Positions 42,903 to 50,578 of a stretch of DNA of 64,000 bases are shown in pieces. Source of the DNA: Cyclobacteriaceae bacterium (GTDB lineage: Bacteria; Bacteroidota; Bacteroidia; Cytophagales; Cyclobacteriaceae). The notes under the pieces are model-generated. The model did no database searches and was not told where the DNA came from. It was given only the letters and a program-made list of their open reading frames with translations. Within the stretch, counting starts at the first letter, position 1. Each line of letters starts with the position of its first letter. The stretch covers positions 175,469 through 239,468 of the forward strand of contig JANQPQ010000004.1 in the NCBI GenBank assembly GCA_028285445.1, in the 5' to 3' direction. Made by a program: the position numbers and the translations under genes.

Positions 42903-43831
42903 TCATTGAGATCTATTACTCTAACTAATACGGGATTTAGCGGGGGCCCGGTTCCCACTACCCTGCTTACAACATATAACTTCTTGCCATCAGGGCTTGC
43001 TGCAATGCCGTTTGGAATGAAGAAGGTCGCCTCGGCAGAAGTACCATCATTATTTCCTGCTGGGCCAGCTCCGGCAATAAGTGTAACCTCGCCTTCCTTC
43101 GAAACTTCATAAATCCGATTTGCCGATCGGGCAACCACATAAAACCGGTTGTTGGCAAAGGTGATGTGTGCATTGCTACCACCGGGGATAGTGGCAAATT
43201 GACTGATAGTGCCATCAGGAGTAATTTTTAGCACAGCGCCATTATTGAAATTAACAGGATAGAGATTCCCTTCATCATCAAAGGTTATTCCGTTTGGGCA
43301 GGTTAAGAGATTGCTCTGTACAAAAATGGAAGTGGTACCATCTGGTGTAATTTTGGCAATGGAGGCACCACCACAATTACAAACATAGGCGTTGTCGTCA
43401 GCATCAATTGCCACACCTACCGGACTGCGCAACAAGTTGGAAGAAGACAGCTCCGTCCATGAGCCATCAGGGGATATCTTCGCAACAAAATTCCCGCGAA
43501 TATTAGCCTGAATAAGATTACCCTGTGTATCAAAAGCATTGCCACTGGGTCCATTCAGGGTATCAGCGAAGATTGACAAGGTGCCATCCGGGGTGACTTT
43601 CGTAACAATTTTACCATTGGCGTTATTAATAAAATCACCAAAGTCTGCAACATAAATATTCCCCTCAGTGTCAACTGCCGCACCACCGCTGCCGTCAAAT
43701 GCCGTGGTCAGCGTACTAACGGTGTAGTTATTCTCAATATCCGGCAGTGTTGGCCCGGGGTTAGATTCGTCGTCACAAGAGGTGAGGCCAACCGAGAGAA
43801 TTAGCCCCAATAGCATGTAATTTGTTTTCAT
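42899..43831 (-). CDS. NHL-repeat / SMP-30-like lipoprotein
   Basis: A 310-residue lipoprotein (LILSVGLTSC, Cys19). The mature part is a propeller of six NHL-type blades: repeats of GGAAVDTEGNIYVADFGD, GNAFDTQGNLIQAN, PVGVAIDADDNAYVCN, PNGITFDDEGNLYPVN and a last PNGIAASPDGKKLYVV blade. Such propellers bind protein or small ligands or act as lactonases; no metal-site residues of SMP-30 are obvious. First gene of the pair with the DUF1579-like gene. TAGTTTGG (43848-43855, minus strand) is a possible -7 element. Confidence 0.85.
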   Translation of the reverse strand: MKTNYMLLGLILSVGLTSCDDESNPGPTLPDIENNYTVSTLTTAFDGSGGAAVDTEGNIYVADFGDFINNANGKIVTKVTPDGTLSIFADTLNGPSGNAFDTQGNLIQANIRGNFVAKISPDGSWTELSSSNLLRSPVGVAIDADDNAYVCNCGGASIAKITPDGTTSIFVQSNLLTCPNGITFDDEGNLYPVNFNNGAVLKITPDGTISQFATIPGGSNAHITFANNRFYVVARSANRIYEVSKEGEVTLIAGAGPAGNNDGTSAEATFFIPNGIAASPDGKKLYVVSRVVGTGPPLNPVLVRVIDLNE

Positions 43832-43917
43832 AGCTTGAGTTTTTTCTCCAAACTATGTGCTCCAAAAGGGCATTTGGTTAAGGAACATGATCGTTAACAA
43901 GAAAAAAATATTCCTCG

Positions 43918-45036
43918 CTAACTAACGGCTTTTTGACCCTGAATTCTGCCTCGATATTCCACCGGAGAACTGCCTTCGAACTTCTTGAAGCTCTTATAGA
44001 ATGAGACTTTGTTGCCAAAACCAGAGTCGAATGCTACAGCCAGCATCTTCTGATCCATCTTATCTGGGTCTTCCAAAATCTTTCTGGCTTCCTTCACTCT
44101 GTAGGCATTGATGAAATCGGAGAAGTTGTGACCTGAATTTTCATTCACTACTCTGGATAAATGGTGTACTGAAAGCTGTAACCTGTCGGCCATATCTTTC
44201 AGTTTGAGATTGTAATTGAGGTAGGGCTTTTCGCCTTCCATAATCGCAACCAACTTGGCAAAGAGTTCCGTAGAGTCTTCGCTTGTTAATGTGCTATAGC
44301 TGTACTTGGGTTTTATAACCTGGAGACCAGTAAAAACGACATGTTGCTGATAATAACCATAGTAGCCTACAAGGTATAGAAACAAGGCTATTGAGTAGAA
44401 ATAAACATAATCGGGAAGGCCAAAATCGAAGAGCTTATAGCTCAAATCGCCAACAACAAAAACGAAAGCGTAAAATGTAAAATAGCGCTTTACCCAAGTC
44501 AACCAGTTCCTGGTGATACCATCAAGATTGCTGTGATAGCGCACTCCGGTTCCTATCCAAATTACTGCTACATAAATCGCATGTTGAGAGAATTGGGCAT
44601 ACTCGAAGAAGTTTCCGATTAGTTTCGAATACATAGCCGGCTCTATTTGCCCGGTTACTAATGCTACTTTGAAAGGTACACTACTGAAATAGAAAGGTGC
44701 CCAATAAACAGCCTGAACTAGAAATGGCAGAAAATGCAGGTAGGCCCCCCTACTCACTTTGTAGCCCATTAGCGCCCTGAGGTACAAATAGAATAGGGGC
44801 GGGATTAATGGCAACACTAAAGTGCCGGTCATAATAAAGTGTGGCCACGATCTGATTAAGCCAGTCCAAAAAACAAAGATGGTGAATAGATAAAAGGATA
44901 AAGTGAGAATAAGTATGGAAAGCAGGCGATTGGCAAGGGTGCTCCCTCTTTTCAAAAGGAACAGAACAAGTGCTAAAAATACTCCCTGGCCGATTGCTAG
45001 AAGGAGAATCGCCTCCTTCAATTCGAATTTGGGCAT
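43918..45036 (-). CDS. 7TM-AraC type transcriptional regulator
   Basis: A 372-residue membrane regulator. Seven to eight hydrophobic segments cover ~5-230 and a cytoplasmic AraC HTH domain follows (~265-365). The DNA-binding part shows LKDMADRLQLSVHHLSRVVNENSGHNFSDFINAYRV and FDSGFGNKVSFYKSFKKFEG-x-SPVEYR. Such receptors, common in Bacteroidota, link a membrane signal directly to transcription. Its nearest neighbour is the NHL gene, which it may control; no direct evidence. Confidence 0.9.
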   Translation of the reverse strand: MPKFELKEAILLLAIGQGVFLALVLFLLKRGSTLANRLLSILILTLSFYLFTIFVFWTGLIRSWPHFIMTGTLVLPLIPPLFYLYLRALMGYKVSRGAYLHFLPFLVQAVYWAPFYFSSVPFKVALVTGQIEPAMYSKLIGNFFEYAQFSQHAIYVAVIWIGTGVRYHSNLDGITRNWLTWVKRYFTFYAFVFVVGDLSYKLFDFGLPDYVYFYSIALFLYLVGYYGYYQQHVVFTGLQVIKPKYSYSTLTSEDSTELFAKLVAIMEGEKPYLNYNLKLKDMADRLQLSVHHLSRVVNENSGHNFSDFINAYRVKEARKILEDPDKMDQKMLAVAFDSGFGNKVSFYKSFKKFEGSSPVEYRGRIQGQKAVS

Positions 45037-45122
45037 GGCTGTTACGAACGGTTATCTTACCCCATCAATAATTTCACCAAATGAGCCCAATAAGGCAAAA
45101 AAGCGGTTAAATATTATGATTA

Positions 45123-45515
45123 TTAACTGGTTGAAGCAGCTTCAGAACCGTTGATTGAAGAGTTATTCTCCTGGCTTTCACGTGATATGATCAACATGGT
45201 GAGAATGCTAATGATGGTTCCAATCGGGAAAAATAGGAGATAAAAGATGCAAAGCACCAGTATTACCTTTTTGGCCCATTCCTTCTCTTTGGTAATCGCA
45301 AACCCCGCAACTATAGAAGGGATGGGGATTAGCACTATAAATACTATTAAAACGATCTGCAGAATAGCTGGTACATTTATAAATCTAAAATCCTCATACC
45401 AGATCCAGTTTAGTGTGATACCAATATGCAGTACAACGGCGCAAATAATACCTATTGCTCCGAATGCAATAAACGCGGCTCCAATTAATCGGTAGTAGTT
45501 GACCATATTATTCAT
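45123..45515 (-). CDS. Small integral membrane protein, unknown function
   Basis: A 130-residue protein with three or four hydrophobic helices (~10-30, 48-70, 82-112) and a polar Ser/Asn-rich tail. No family is recognised. It is followed, 86 bases downstream, by the 7TM-AraC gene on the same strand. Its promoter candidate (TTG, 20 bases, TAATTTTA) is well spaced. Confidence 0.7.
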   Translation of the reverse strand: MNNMVNYYRLIGAAFIAFGAIGIICAVVLHIGITLNWIWYEDFRFINVPAILQIVLIVFIVLIPIPSIVAGFAITKEKEWAKKVILVLCIFYLLFFPIGTIISILTMLIISRESQENNSSINGSEAASTS

Positions 45516-45528
45516 GTTGTTATGTGAA

Positions 45529-45559
45529 TAAAATTAGGAATCAGTACTATGTAAAACAA
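45529..45559 (-). promoter_or_regulatory. Candidate promoter of the 45515 membrane protein gene
   Basis: On the minus strand TTG (45559-45557), 20 bases, TAATTTTA (45536-45529), then a 13-base leader to the ATG. Good spacing; the last base of the -7 element differs from TAnnTTTG. Confidence 0.45.
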
Positions 45560-45626
45560 GGTATTTGTCTTAAAACAATACCCATTCACTATTTAACGAA
45601 AACAGCCTATTGTGGTTATGATTTCC

Positions 45627-45634
45627 TAAATTTG
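45627..45634 (+). promoter_or_regulatory. -7 element TAAATTTG before the M28 peptidase gene
   Basis: TAAATTTG is an exact TAnnTTTG match, 24 bases before the ATG at 45659. A TTG appears 14 bases upstream, shorter than the usual 19-21, so the -33 part is uncertain. Confidence 0.5.
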
Positions 45635-45658
45635 CCGTTTTCCTAAATACTCCAAATA

Positions 45659-47311
45659 ATGAACAGAATTATCAGCTTTCTTGTCATCCTATGGCTAGCA
45701 GTATCTTGTGGCCAGGACAAGCCAGAGACTTTTGCCGACCGAGTGCAACAACATATCAATTACCTGGCCTCTGATGAGTTGAAAGGAAGAGCAACCGGAA
45801 CCGAAGGTGAAATAATGGCTGCTAGCTATATTAAGGAACGATTCGAAGAGAATGGTTTACAACCTTTAGGCGGCAATGACTCCTTCTATCAAGAGTTCGA
45901 TTTCCTTGCCACGCGTAAACTAACAGCTAACAACTCGCTAAGGTTAGATGATTCTGAAATTGCAGATAGCTTGTACTTTCCATTGAATTTTTCCGGTAAC
46001 GGAAACGTCAATGGCGATATGTTGGATCTTGCATTTGGTATAGAAGCCTCAGAAATCAATTACAGCGATTATAATGGCAAAGATGCCAATGGCAAAATTC
46101 TTATGGTTAGTATTTCTTCGCCCGATGGTATCCATCCACACTCGAAATACCTACCCTACCACGACCTAAAAATCAGGGCGCGCAAAGCCCAGGAAAAAGG
46201 TGCAGCTGGAGTCATCTTCTACAACAACGATCCTACGGCGGCTGATCCGGAACAGAACTATAATCAGAAAATAGCAGCGCTGGATATTCCCGTGCTGTTT
46301 ATCAAAGATCACACACTGATCTCATCCAATACCGCTTCCATGCAGATTGAGTTGGCGGAAGATAACCGAACCGGAAGAAATGTAGTGGGCTGGCTTGACA
46401 ATGGCGCTACTAACTATGTGGTTTTTGGTGCCCATTACGATCACCTTGGTTATGGGCAATCTGGTGGCAGCCTCTACCGGGGGGAAGAAGAGATGATCCA
46501 TAATGGAGCCGACGACAATGCCAGTGGTACAGCAATGGTAATAGAATTGTCTCGAGCACTGGCTGATGGTCCCAAAGACCGGAATTATGTATTCATGGCA
46601 TATTCAGGAGAAGAATTAGGGCTACTTGGCTCAAAGTTTTTTGTAGAAAACGCCACCTACGATATCACCAATACTTCTTTTATGTTTAATATGGATATGG
46701 TTGGTAGATTGGACAGTACCAGCAATGCCATGTCCGTAATGGGAACTGGCACCTCTCCTTCGTGGGATTCCTTGATAAACATCTCTAATACTAGTGGTTT
46801 GGAATTAACCCAATCTGAATCAGGAGTTGGGCCCTCCGATTACACCTCATTTTACCTGGTTGATATTCCCGTGTTAGGTTTCTTCACTGGAACCCACGAA
46901 GATTATCACAAACCGACTGACGACTCCGAGAAAATAAATGTCAGCGGTATGGAGAAAATATTCAATTTGATCTTGAATCTTAATAGCAATGTCGTTGGTA
47001 CGGAGAAATTAGCATTCTCAAAAACTCAAGACAGCAATGCACGTAGTGCGCCTCGATTTACTGTTACATTAGGCGTGGTTCCAGACTATATCTACAATGG
47101 CAAGGGTTTGAAACTTGATGGCGTGAGCGAAGGCAAACCTGGACAGGAAGCTGGTCTGCAAAAAGGTGACATTATAATCAAAATGGGCACAATTGATATT
47201 GACGATATCTACGCTTACATGGGTGCACTAGGACAATTTAAGAAAGGCGACAAGATAGTTGTAGAAATCTTACGAGATGAAGAATCTATGAGTTTTGAAG
47301 TGCAATTCTAA
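45659..47311 (+). CDS. M28-family metallopeptidase with PA and PDZ domains
   Basis: A 550-residue lipoprotein peptidase (VILWLAVSC, Cys17). The order is an N-terminal YLASDELKGRATGTEGE segment, a PA domain insert (~110-240), then the catalytic zinc site: GAHYDHLGYG (His259), NGADDNASGT (Asp285), GEELGLLG (Glu318-Glu319) and NMDMVGR. A C-terminal PDZ domain (~465-548, PGQEAGLQKGDIIIKMG) is added; PDZ-carrying M28 enzymes occur in Bacteroidota. It should remove N-terminal residues from peptides at the cell surface or in the periplasm. It is followed 12 bases later by gamma-glutamyltransferase. Confidence 0.94.
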   Translation: MNRIISFLVILWLAVSCGQDKPETFADRVQQHINYLASDELKGRATGTEGEIMAASYIKERFEENGLQPLGGNDSFYQEFDFLATRKLTANNSLRLDDSEIADSLYFPLNFSGNGNVNGDMLDLAFGIEASEINYSDYNGKDANGKILMVSISSPDGIHPHSKYLPYHDLKIRARKAQEKGAAGVIFYNNDPTAADPEQNYNQKIAALDIPVLFIKDHTLISSNTASMQIELAEDNRTGRNVVGWLDNGATNYVVFGAHYDHLGYGQSGGSLYRGEEEMIHNGADDNASGTAMVIELSRALADGPKDRNYVFMAYSGEELGLLGSKFFVENATYDITNTSFMFNMDMVGRLDSTSNAMSVMGTGTSPSWDSLINISNTSGLELTQSESGVGPSDYTSFYLVDIPVLGFFTGTHEDYHKPTDDSEKINVSGMEKIFNLILNLNSNVVGTEKLAFSKTQDSNARSAPRFTVTLGVVPDYIYNGKGLKLDGVSEGKPGQEAGLQKGDIIIKMGTIDIDDIYAYMGALGQFKKGDKIVVEILRDEESMSFEVQF

Positions 47312-47323
47312 AACCGGTAGTTG

Positions 47324-48976
47324 ATGAGATACCTGACTATATTTCTACTAGCCCTATTTTCGTGCACAGCTACAAACAGTGATTTACAACAAGCCAGTAA
47401 CAGCAAAAGCTTTACGCAAGGCATTGTCAGTAGCGCACACCCAATTGCCACACAGGCTGGAATTAACATTTTACAAAAAGGAGGTAATGCTTTCGACGCT
47501 GCTGTCGCTATAGCCAGCACACTCAATGTTGTTGAACCAATGATGTCGGGTGTTGGAGGTTATGGCACAATTCTCATTTACGATGCGACCAATAAGCAAA
47601 CAAGATTCCTGGACTCTAGTGGGAAGATTCCGATGCTTATGAATTCGGATCTGATGCGGCCGCCTACCCCGGAATATCTCGAAAATCGGCGTGGAGCAAA
47701 ATCTATTTCTACCCCAGGCAATGTAAACGCCTGGCACGCCATGTCTAGCGACTATGGCAAATTAGCCTGGGCCGAGCTGTTTGATGACGCCATTGCTGCC
47801 GCTAATGATGGTTTTGAGATCAGCGAACGTACTGCGCGACTAATAGGAATCGGCTTCGAAGAATTCCCTGATCATGCCAAAGCATTTTATGGAAACGGGG
47901 GGCAGCCACTGCAAAAGGGTGCAATGCTGGTGCAAAAAGATTTGGCCACATCTTTAAGAAAAATTGCTTCCGAAGGTAAAAGTGTTTTCTATGAAGGGGA
48001 AATTGGTAAAGCCATTGATGAAGAGATGCAAGCTCGGGAAAGCTTCCTGCGGCTTAGTGATTTACAAAATGATCGGGCAGAATACTGGGAGCCCATCAAA
48101 ATAGATTACAATGGTTATGAGGTGTACACCGCCTCCCCTCCTGCTAACGCCTTCCCCTCACTAATCAGGCTGGGAATTATGAAGCAATACGCTGACTTAG
48201 GCTTAGCACATAACGGCAGTCAGTATCTCCATCGTTTTGCTGAAGCAACTAAGCATGCTTTCTGGTGCCGGCTAAAATACGCTGGCGATCCGGAGGTTTC
48301 TCCCCCGCCCCTGGACAGCATCCTATCCGAGAACTACTTTGAAGTAGTTTCGGCGGCGATTTCATCGCAAGACGCATCAGACTTTGAATATCCTGGAATA
48401 GCCGACGTAGAAAGCAAAAACACAACGCATTTCGTGGTTGCCGATAAATGGGGTAATATCGTGAGCGCTACACAAACATTGGGCAATCTCTTTGGAAGCA
48501 AAATCATGCCTGAAGGAACGGGAATATGGCTTAACAACTCACTGGCCTATTCAACCTATGAGCCGAAGGGTAACCCCATGGATGCCATTCCGGGCCAACG
48601 TAAGCTGTCTGGCGATTGCCCTACCATAATATTTAAGGATGGTCTGCCCTGGGCTGCATTAGGTACTCCCGGCGGGCATACCATCGGCCAAACCGTACCA
48701 CAAATGGTAATGAACCTAATTGACTTTTCGATGGACATTGAGAATGCCCTGTCTGCTCCACGGGTTAGCTTTATTGAACCGAATGACTTAGCAATTGAAC
48801 AAGCTATTCATGACTCAATAGGTAGTAAACTGGAAGAAATGGGGCACAACATCAGGAAGGTAAGGGCTTTAGGCAACGCCCACGGCCTTACCATCAATTA
48901 CAACGAAAAAGGAGAAATTCTGGGATTTGAGGGCGCTGCTGATCCAAGAGGAGAGGGAACTGCCCAAGGCTTTTAG
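47324..48976 (+). CDS. ggt: Gamma-glutamyltransferase
   Basis: A 550-residue Ntn-hydrolase precursor with a lipoprotein-like signal (LLALFSC). The autoprocessing site is KNTTHFVVADKWGNIVS: Thr367 becomes the N-terminal nucleophile of the small subunit. The GTPGGHTIGQ loop, the GTGIWLNN segment and the N-terminal ATQAGINILQKGGNAFDAAVAIA pattern are all as in gamma-glutamyltransferases. It hydrolyses gamma-glutamyl bonds of glutathione and peptides or transfers the group. The ATG at 47324 is chosen over a TTG at 47321. Probably cotranscribed with the M28 gene in front, a peptide-salvage pair. Confidence 0.94.
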   Translation: MRYLTIFLLALFSCTATNSDLQQASNSKSFTQGIVSSAHPIATQAGINILQKGGNAFDAAVAIASTLNVVEPMMSGVGGYGTILIYDATNKQTRFLDSSGKIPMLMNSDLMRPPTPEYLENRRGAKSISTPGNVNAWHAMSSDYGKLAWAELFDDAIAAANDGFEISERTARLIGIGFEEFPDHAKAFYGNGGQPLQKGAMLVQKDLATSLRKIASEGKSVFYEGEIGKAIDEEMQARESFLRLSDLQNDRAEYWEPIKIDYNGYEVYTASPPANAFPSLIRLGIMKQYADLGLAHNGSQYLHRFAEATKHAFWCRLKYAGDPEVSPPPLDSILSENYFEVVSAAISSQDASDFEYPGIADVESKNTTHFVVADKWGNIVSATQTLGNLFGSKIMPEGTGIWLNNSLAYSTYEPKGNPMDAIPGQRKLSGDCPTIIFKDGLPWAALGTPGGHTIGQTVPQMVMNLIDFSMDIENALSAPRVSFIEPNDLAIEQAIHDSIGSKLEEMGHNIRKVRALGNAHGLTINYNEKGEILGFEGAADPRGEGTAQGF

Positions 48977-48981
48977 CTTAG

Positions 48982-49659
48982 TTAGTACCTCCTTACAGAG
49001 CCGCCACTGCTGGATCCGGTATATTCTTTGTCAGGATTACCTCTGTACCGGATGCTGCCCCCACTAGAGGCTCTGGCATCAATACTTCTTTTCGCGGTTA
49101 TTTTAACTGAACCAGCACTGTTTGCTCTTGCGTAGACTTCATCAGCTTCTAAGTCAAAGGCGCGAATACTGCCAGCACTGCTAGCCGATATCTCCACGTC
49201 GCCGGCCTTTCCAGACACTTCTGCATGTCCTGAACTGGAAGCCTCTATTTCCATTTTTTGTGCATCCACTTGCAGTTCTACTCCGCCAGCACTGGAAACA
49301 TCAATGTCAAACCTATCTGCTGTGATTATACCCCTGGAATAAAGATCTGCAGCAGAGCTTACTGAAACCGATGAAAGTTCCTTGTAAGTTACTCTTACCC
49401 TTACATCTAAATTTCGGTACCTTCCTTCAGCCATTTTTATTCTCAAAGTTGACCCTCGAACTTCGGTAATAACGTCGTCCAGGTCAACGCCTCGAACTTC
49501 CACCACAGCTTTTTCACTATTCCCTTTTTCCAACTCCACAGAAATCGCCTGTCCAACGGTAATGCGCTCAAAAGCGCGTAGCGATCTCTCCTCGGTATTT
49601 TGCCCAAAGGCTACGCTAGCAAGCGCTAATAAGGCAAAAATTATAACAAACTTTCTCAT
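48982..49659 (-). CDS. Secreted DUF2807 (head GIN) domain protein
   Basis: A 225-residue exported protein with a signal peptide (IFALLALASVAFGQ). The rest is a DUF2807 beta-solenoid: repeated strands such as VSVSSAADLYSRG, VSSAGGVELQV, ASSSGHAEVSGKAGDVEISASSAGS and a Ser/Gly/Arg-rich end. Function is unknown; in Bacteroidota such genes occur beside stress regulators, not here. It converges on ggt, six bases away. TATCTTTG (49718-49725, minus) is an exact -7 element. Confidence 0.88.
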   Translation of the reverse strand: MRKFVIIFALLALASVAFGQNTEERSLRAFERITVGQAISVELEKGNSEKAVVEVRGVDLDDVITEVRGSTLRIKMAEGRYRNLDVRVRVTYKELSSVSVSSAADLYSRGIITADRFDIDVSSAGGVELQVDAQKMEIEASSSGHAEVSGKAGDVEISASSAGSIRAFDLEADEVYARANSAGSVKITAKRSIDARASSGGSIRYRGNPDKEYTGSSSGGSVRRY

Positions 49660-49717
49660 GATTATTGTCTCAAATTAAACCTTTCCCTAAAGACTAGGTC
49701 TAATCAATAAGGTTGCA

Positions 49718-49725
49718 CAAAGATA
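49718..49725 (-). promoter_or_regulatory. -7 element TATCTTTG of the DUF2807 gene
   Basis: An exact TAnnTTTG match on the minus strand, 58 bases before the start codon, preceded by a T-rich stretch at -33. A leader of about 50 bases is predicted. Confidence 0.5.
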
Positions 49726-49812
49726 AAATAGTTAGGGAAAATGATTAAAAATTATGAGGGGGGTTGTAACCATTGGAGAATTACTTGGTATTACAGTTAA
49801 ATCAGAAGGAAA

Positions 49813-49956
49813 ATGGGAAAGACAATGAAAGGACAAAGCATAAAACTAGCAATAGGCATATTAGTAGGGGTTGTAATCTTGATGACAACTACACTGCCAA
49901 ATTTCCAGAAAGTGGAATCAAATAACATTCAGAATAGCATTACACTGGTCAAATAG
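49813..49956 (+). CDS. 47-residue membrane protein, unknown function
   Basis: A short frame with a strong Shine-Dalgarno sequence (AGAAGGA at 49804-49810, two bases before the ATG), unusual in this genome. It encodes a basic start MGKTMKGQSIK, a hydrophobic helix (LAIGILVGVVILMTT) and a polar, Asn/Gln-rich tail ending TLVK. A hairpin terminator follows 37 bases later. This combination makes it a real gene. It is too short for family assignment; it could be a small membrane regulator or an exported peptide. Confidence 0.65.
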   Translation: MGKTMKGQSIKLAIGILVGVVILMTTTLPNFQKVESNNIQNSITLVK

Positions 49957-49993
49957 ATAGGTTTTTAAGTTTAGGTTGAATTAATTTCTGCAG

Positions 49994-50014
49994 GGAGGCT
50001 TCGAGCCTCCTTTT
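49994..50014 (+). terminator. Terminator after the 47-residue ORF
   Basis: GGAGGCT (49994-50000), loop TCG, AGCCTCC (50004-50010), then TTTT. A perfect seven-base GC-rich stem 37 bases after the small ORF stop. Confidence 0.8.
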
Positions 50015-50088
50015 GCATTTATGGCCCTAATGAAACATTGATAATACTTTCCTATCTTGGTATCATAAATCTGCAGCCCGGAAAACCC

Positions 50089-50481
50089 ATGATCAAACAA
50101 CAATTGAAAGTACTCATTCAAGTAGCTATTAGTGATAACATGATTGCTGAAAAGGAGTCAAGACTAATTCACTCCATAGGCCAGGCAAATGGCCTGGAAA
50201 GTGCTGAGATTGAGGAAATGTTGAAGAACCCGCAACCTATTGAATCACTTGAAGCACTTTCAGAGGAGGATAAATTCGAATACCTCTATAACGTTGTACA
50301 ATTAATGAAGGCTGATGGGCAGGTGTTCAAGAGTGAAATAGAATTTTGCGAAGGAATAGCTGAAAATCTCGGGTACAAAAAAGGGGTAATAGCCGAGCTA
50401 TCTTCCAGGATTTATAGTGATCCTTCAATTACTGCAGATCGCGATTCCCTGAAAAAGAAAGTGCAGAAGTACCTCCAATAA
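50089..50481 (+). CDS. TerB-like / DnaJ-associated N-terminal domain protein
   Basis: A 130-residue all-helical protein. The pattern LKVLIQVAISDNMIAEKESRLIHSIGQANGL ... LYNVVQLMKADGQVFKSEIEFCEGIAENLGY has two repeated acidic loops (DNMIAEKE and DGQVFKSE), the TerB/DjlA-N hallmark thought to bind metal. The role is unknown; TerB-like proteins are tied to tellurite or envelope stress. The ATG at 50089 is chosen because the domain starts there; the open frame reaches back to 50038. TATCTTGG at 50053 is the candidate -7 element. Confidence 0.8.
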   Translation: MIKQQLKVLIQVAISDNMIAEKESRLIHSIGQANGLESAEIEEMLKNPQPIESLEALSEEDKFEYLYNVVQLMKADGQVFKSEIEFCEGIAENLGYKKGVIAELSSRIYSDPSITADRDSLKKKVQKYLQ

Positions 50482-50578
50482 TTCAGCGGTTATCTTCTCA
50501 TACAACCGGCCAAAAAAAGTATTCGTCTAGCTGTAACATTTTAATCATAATTTGGACTATACAATAGGACGAAAACTC

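Noticed and set aside
45560..45582. GGTATT/AATACC inverted repeat between 45515 and 45659
   Set aside because: Short arms with an 11-base centre and no clear relation to either promoter; expected by chance.
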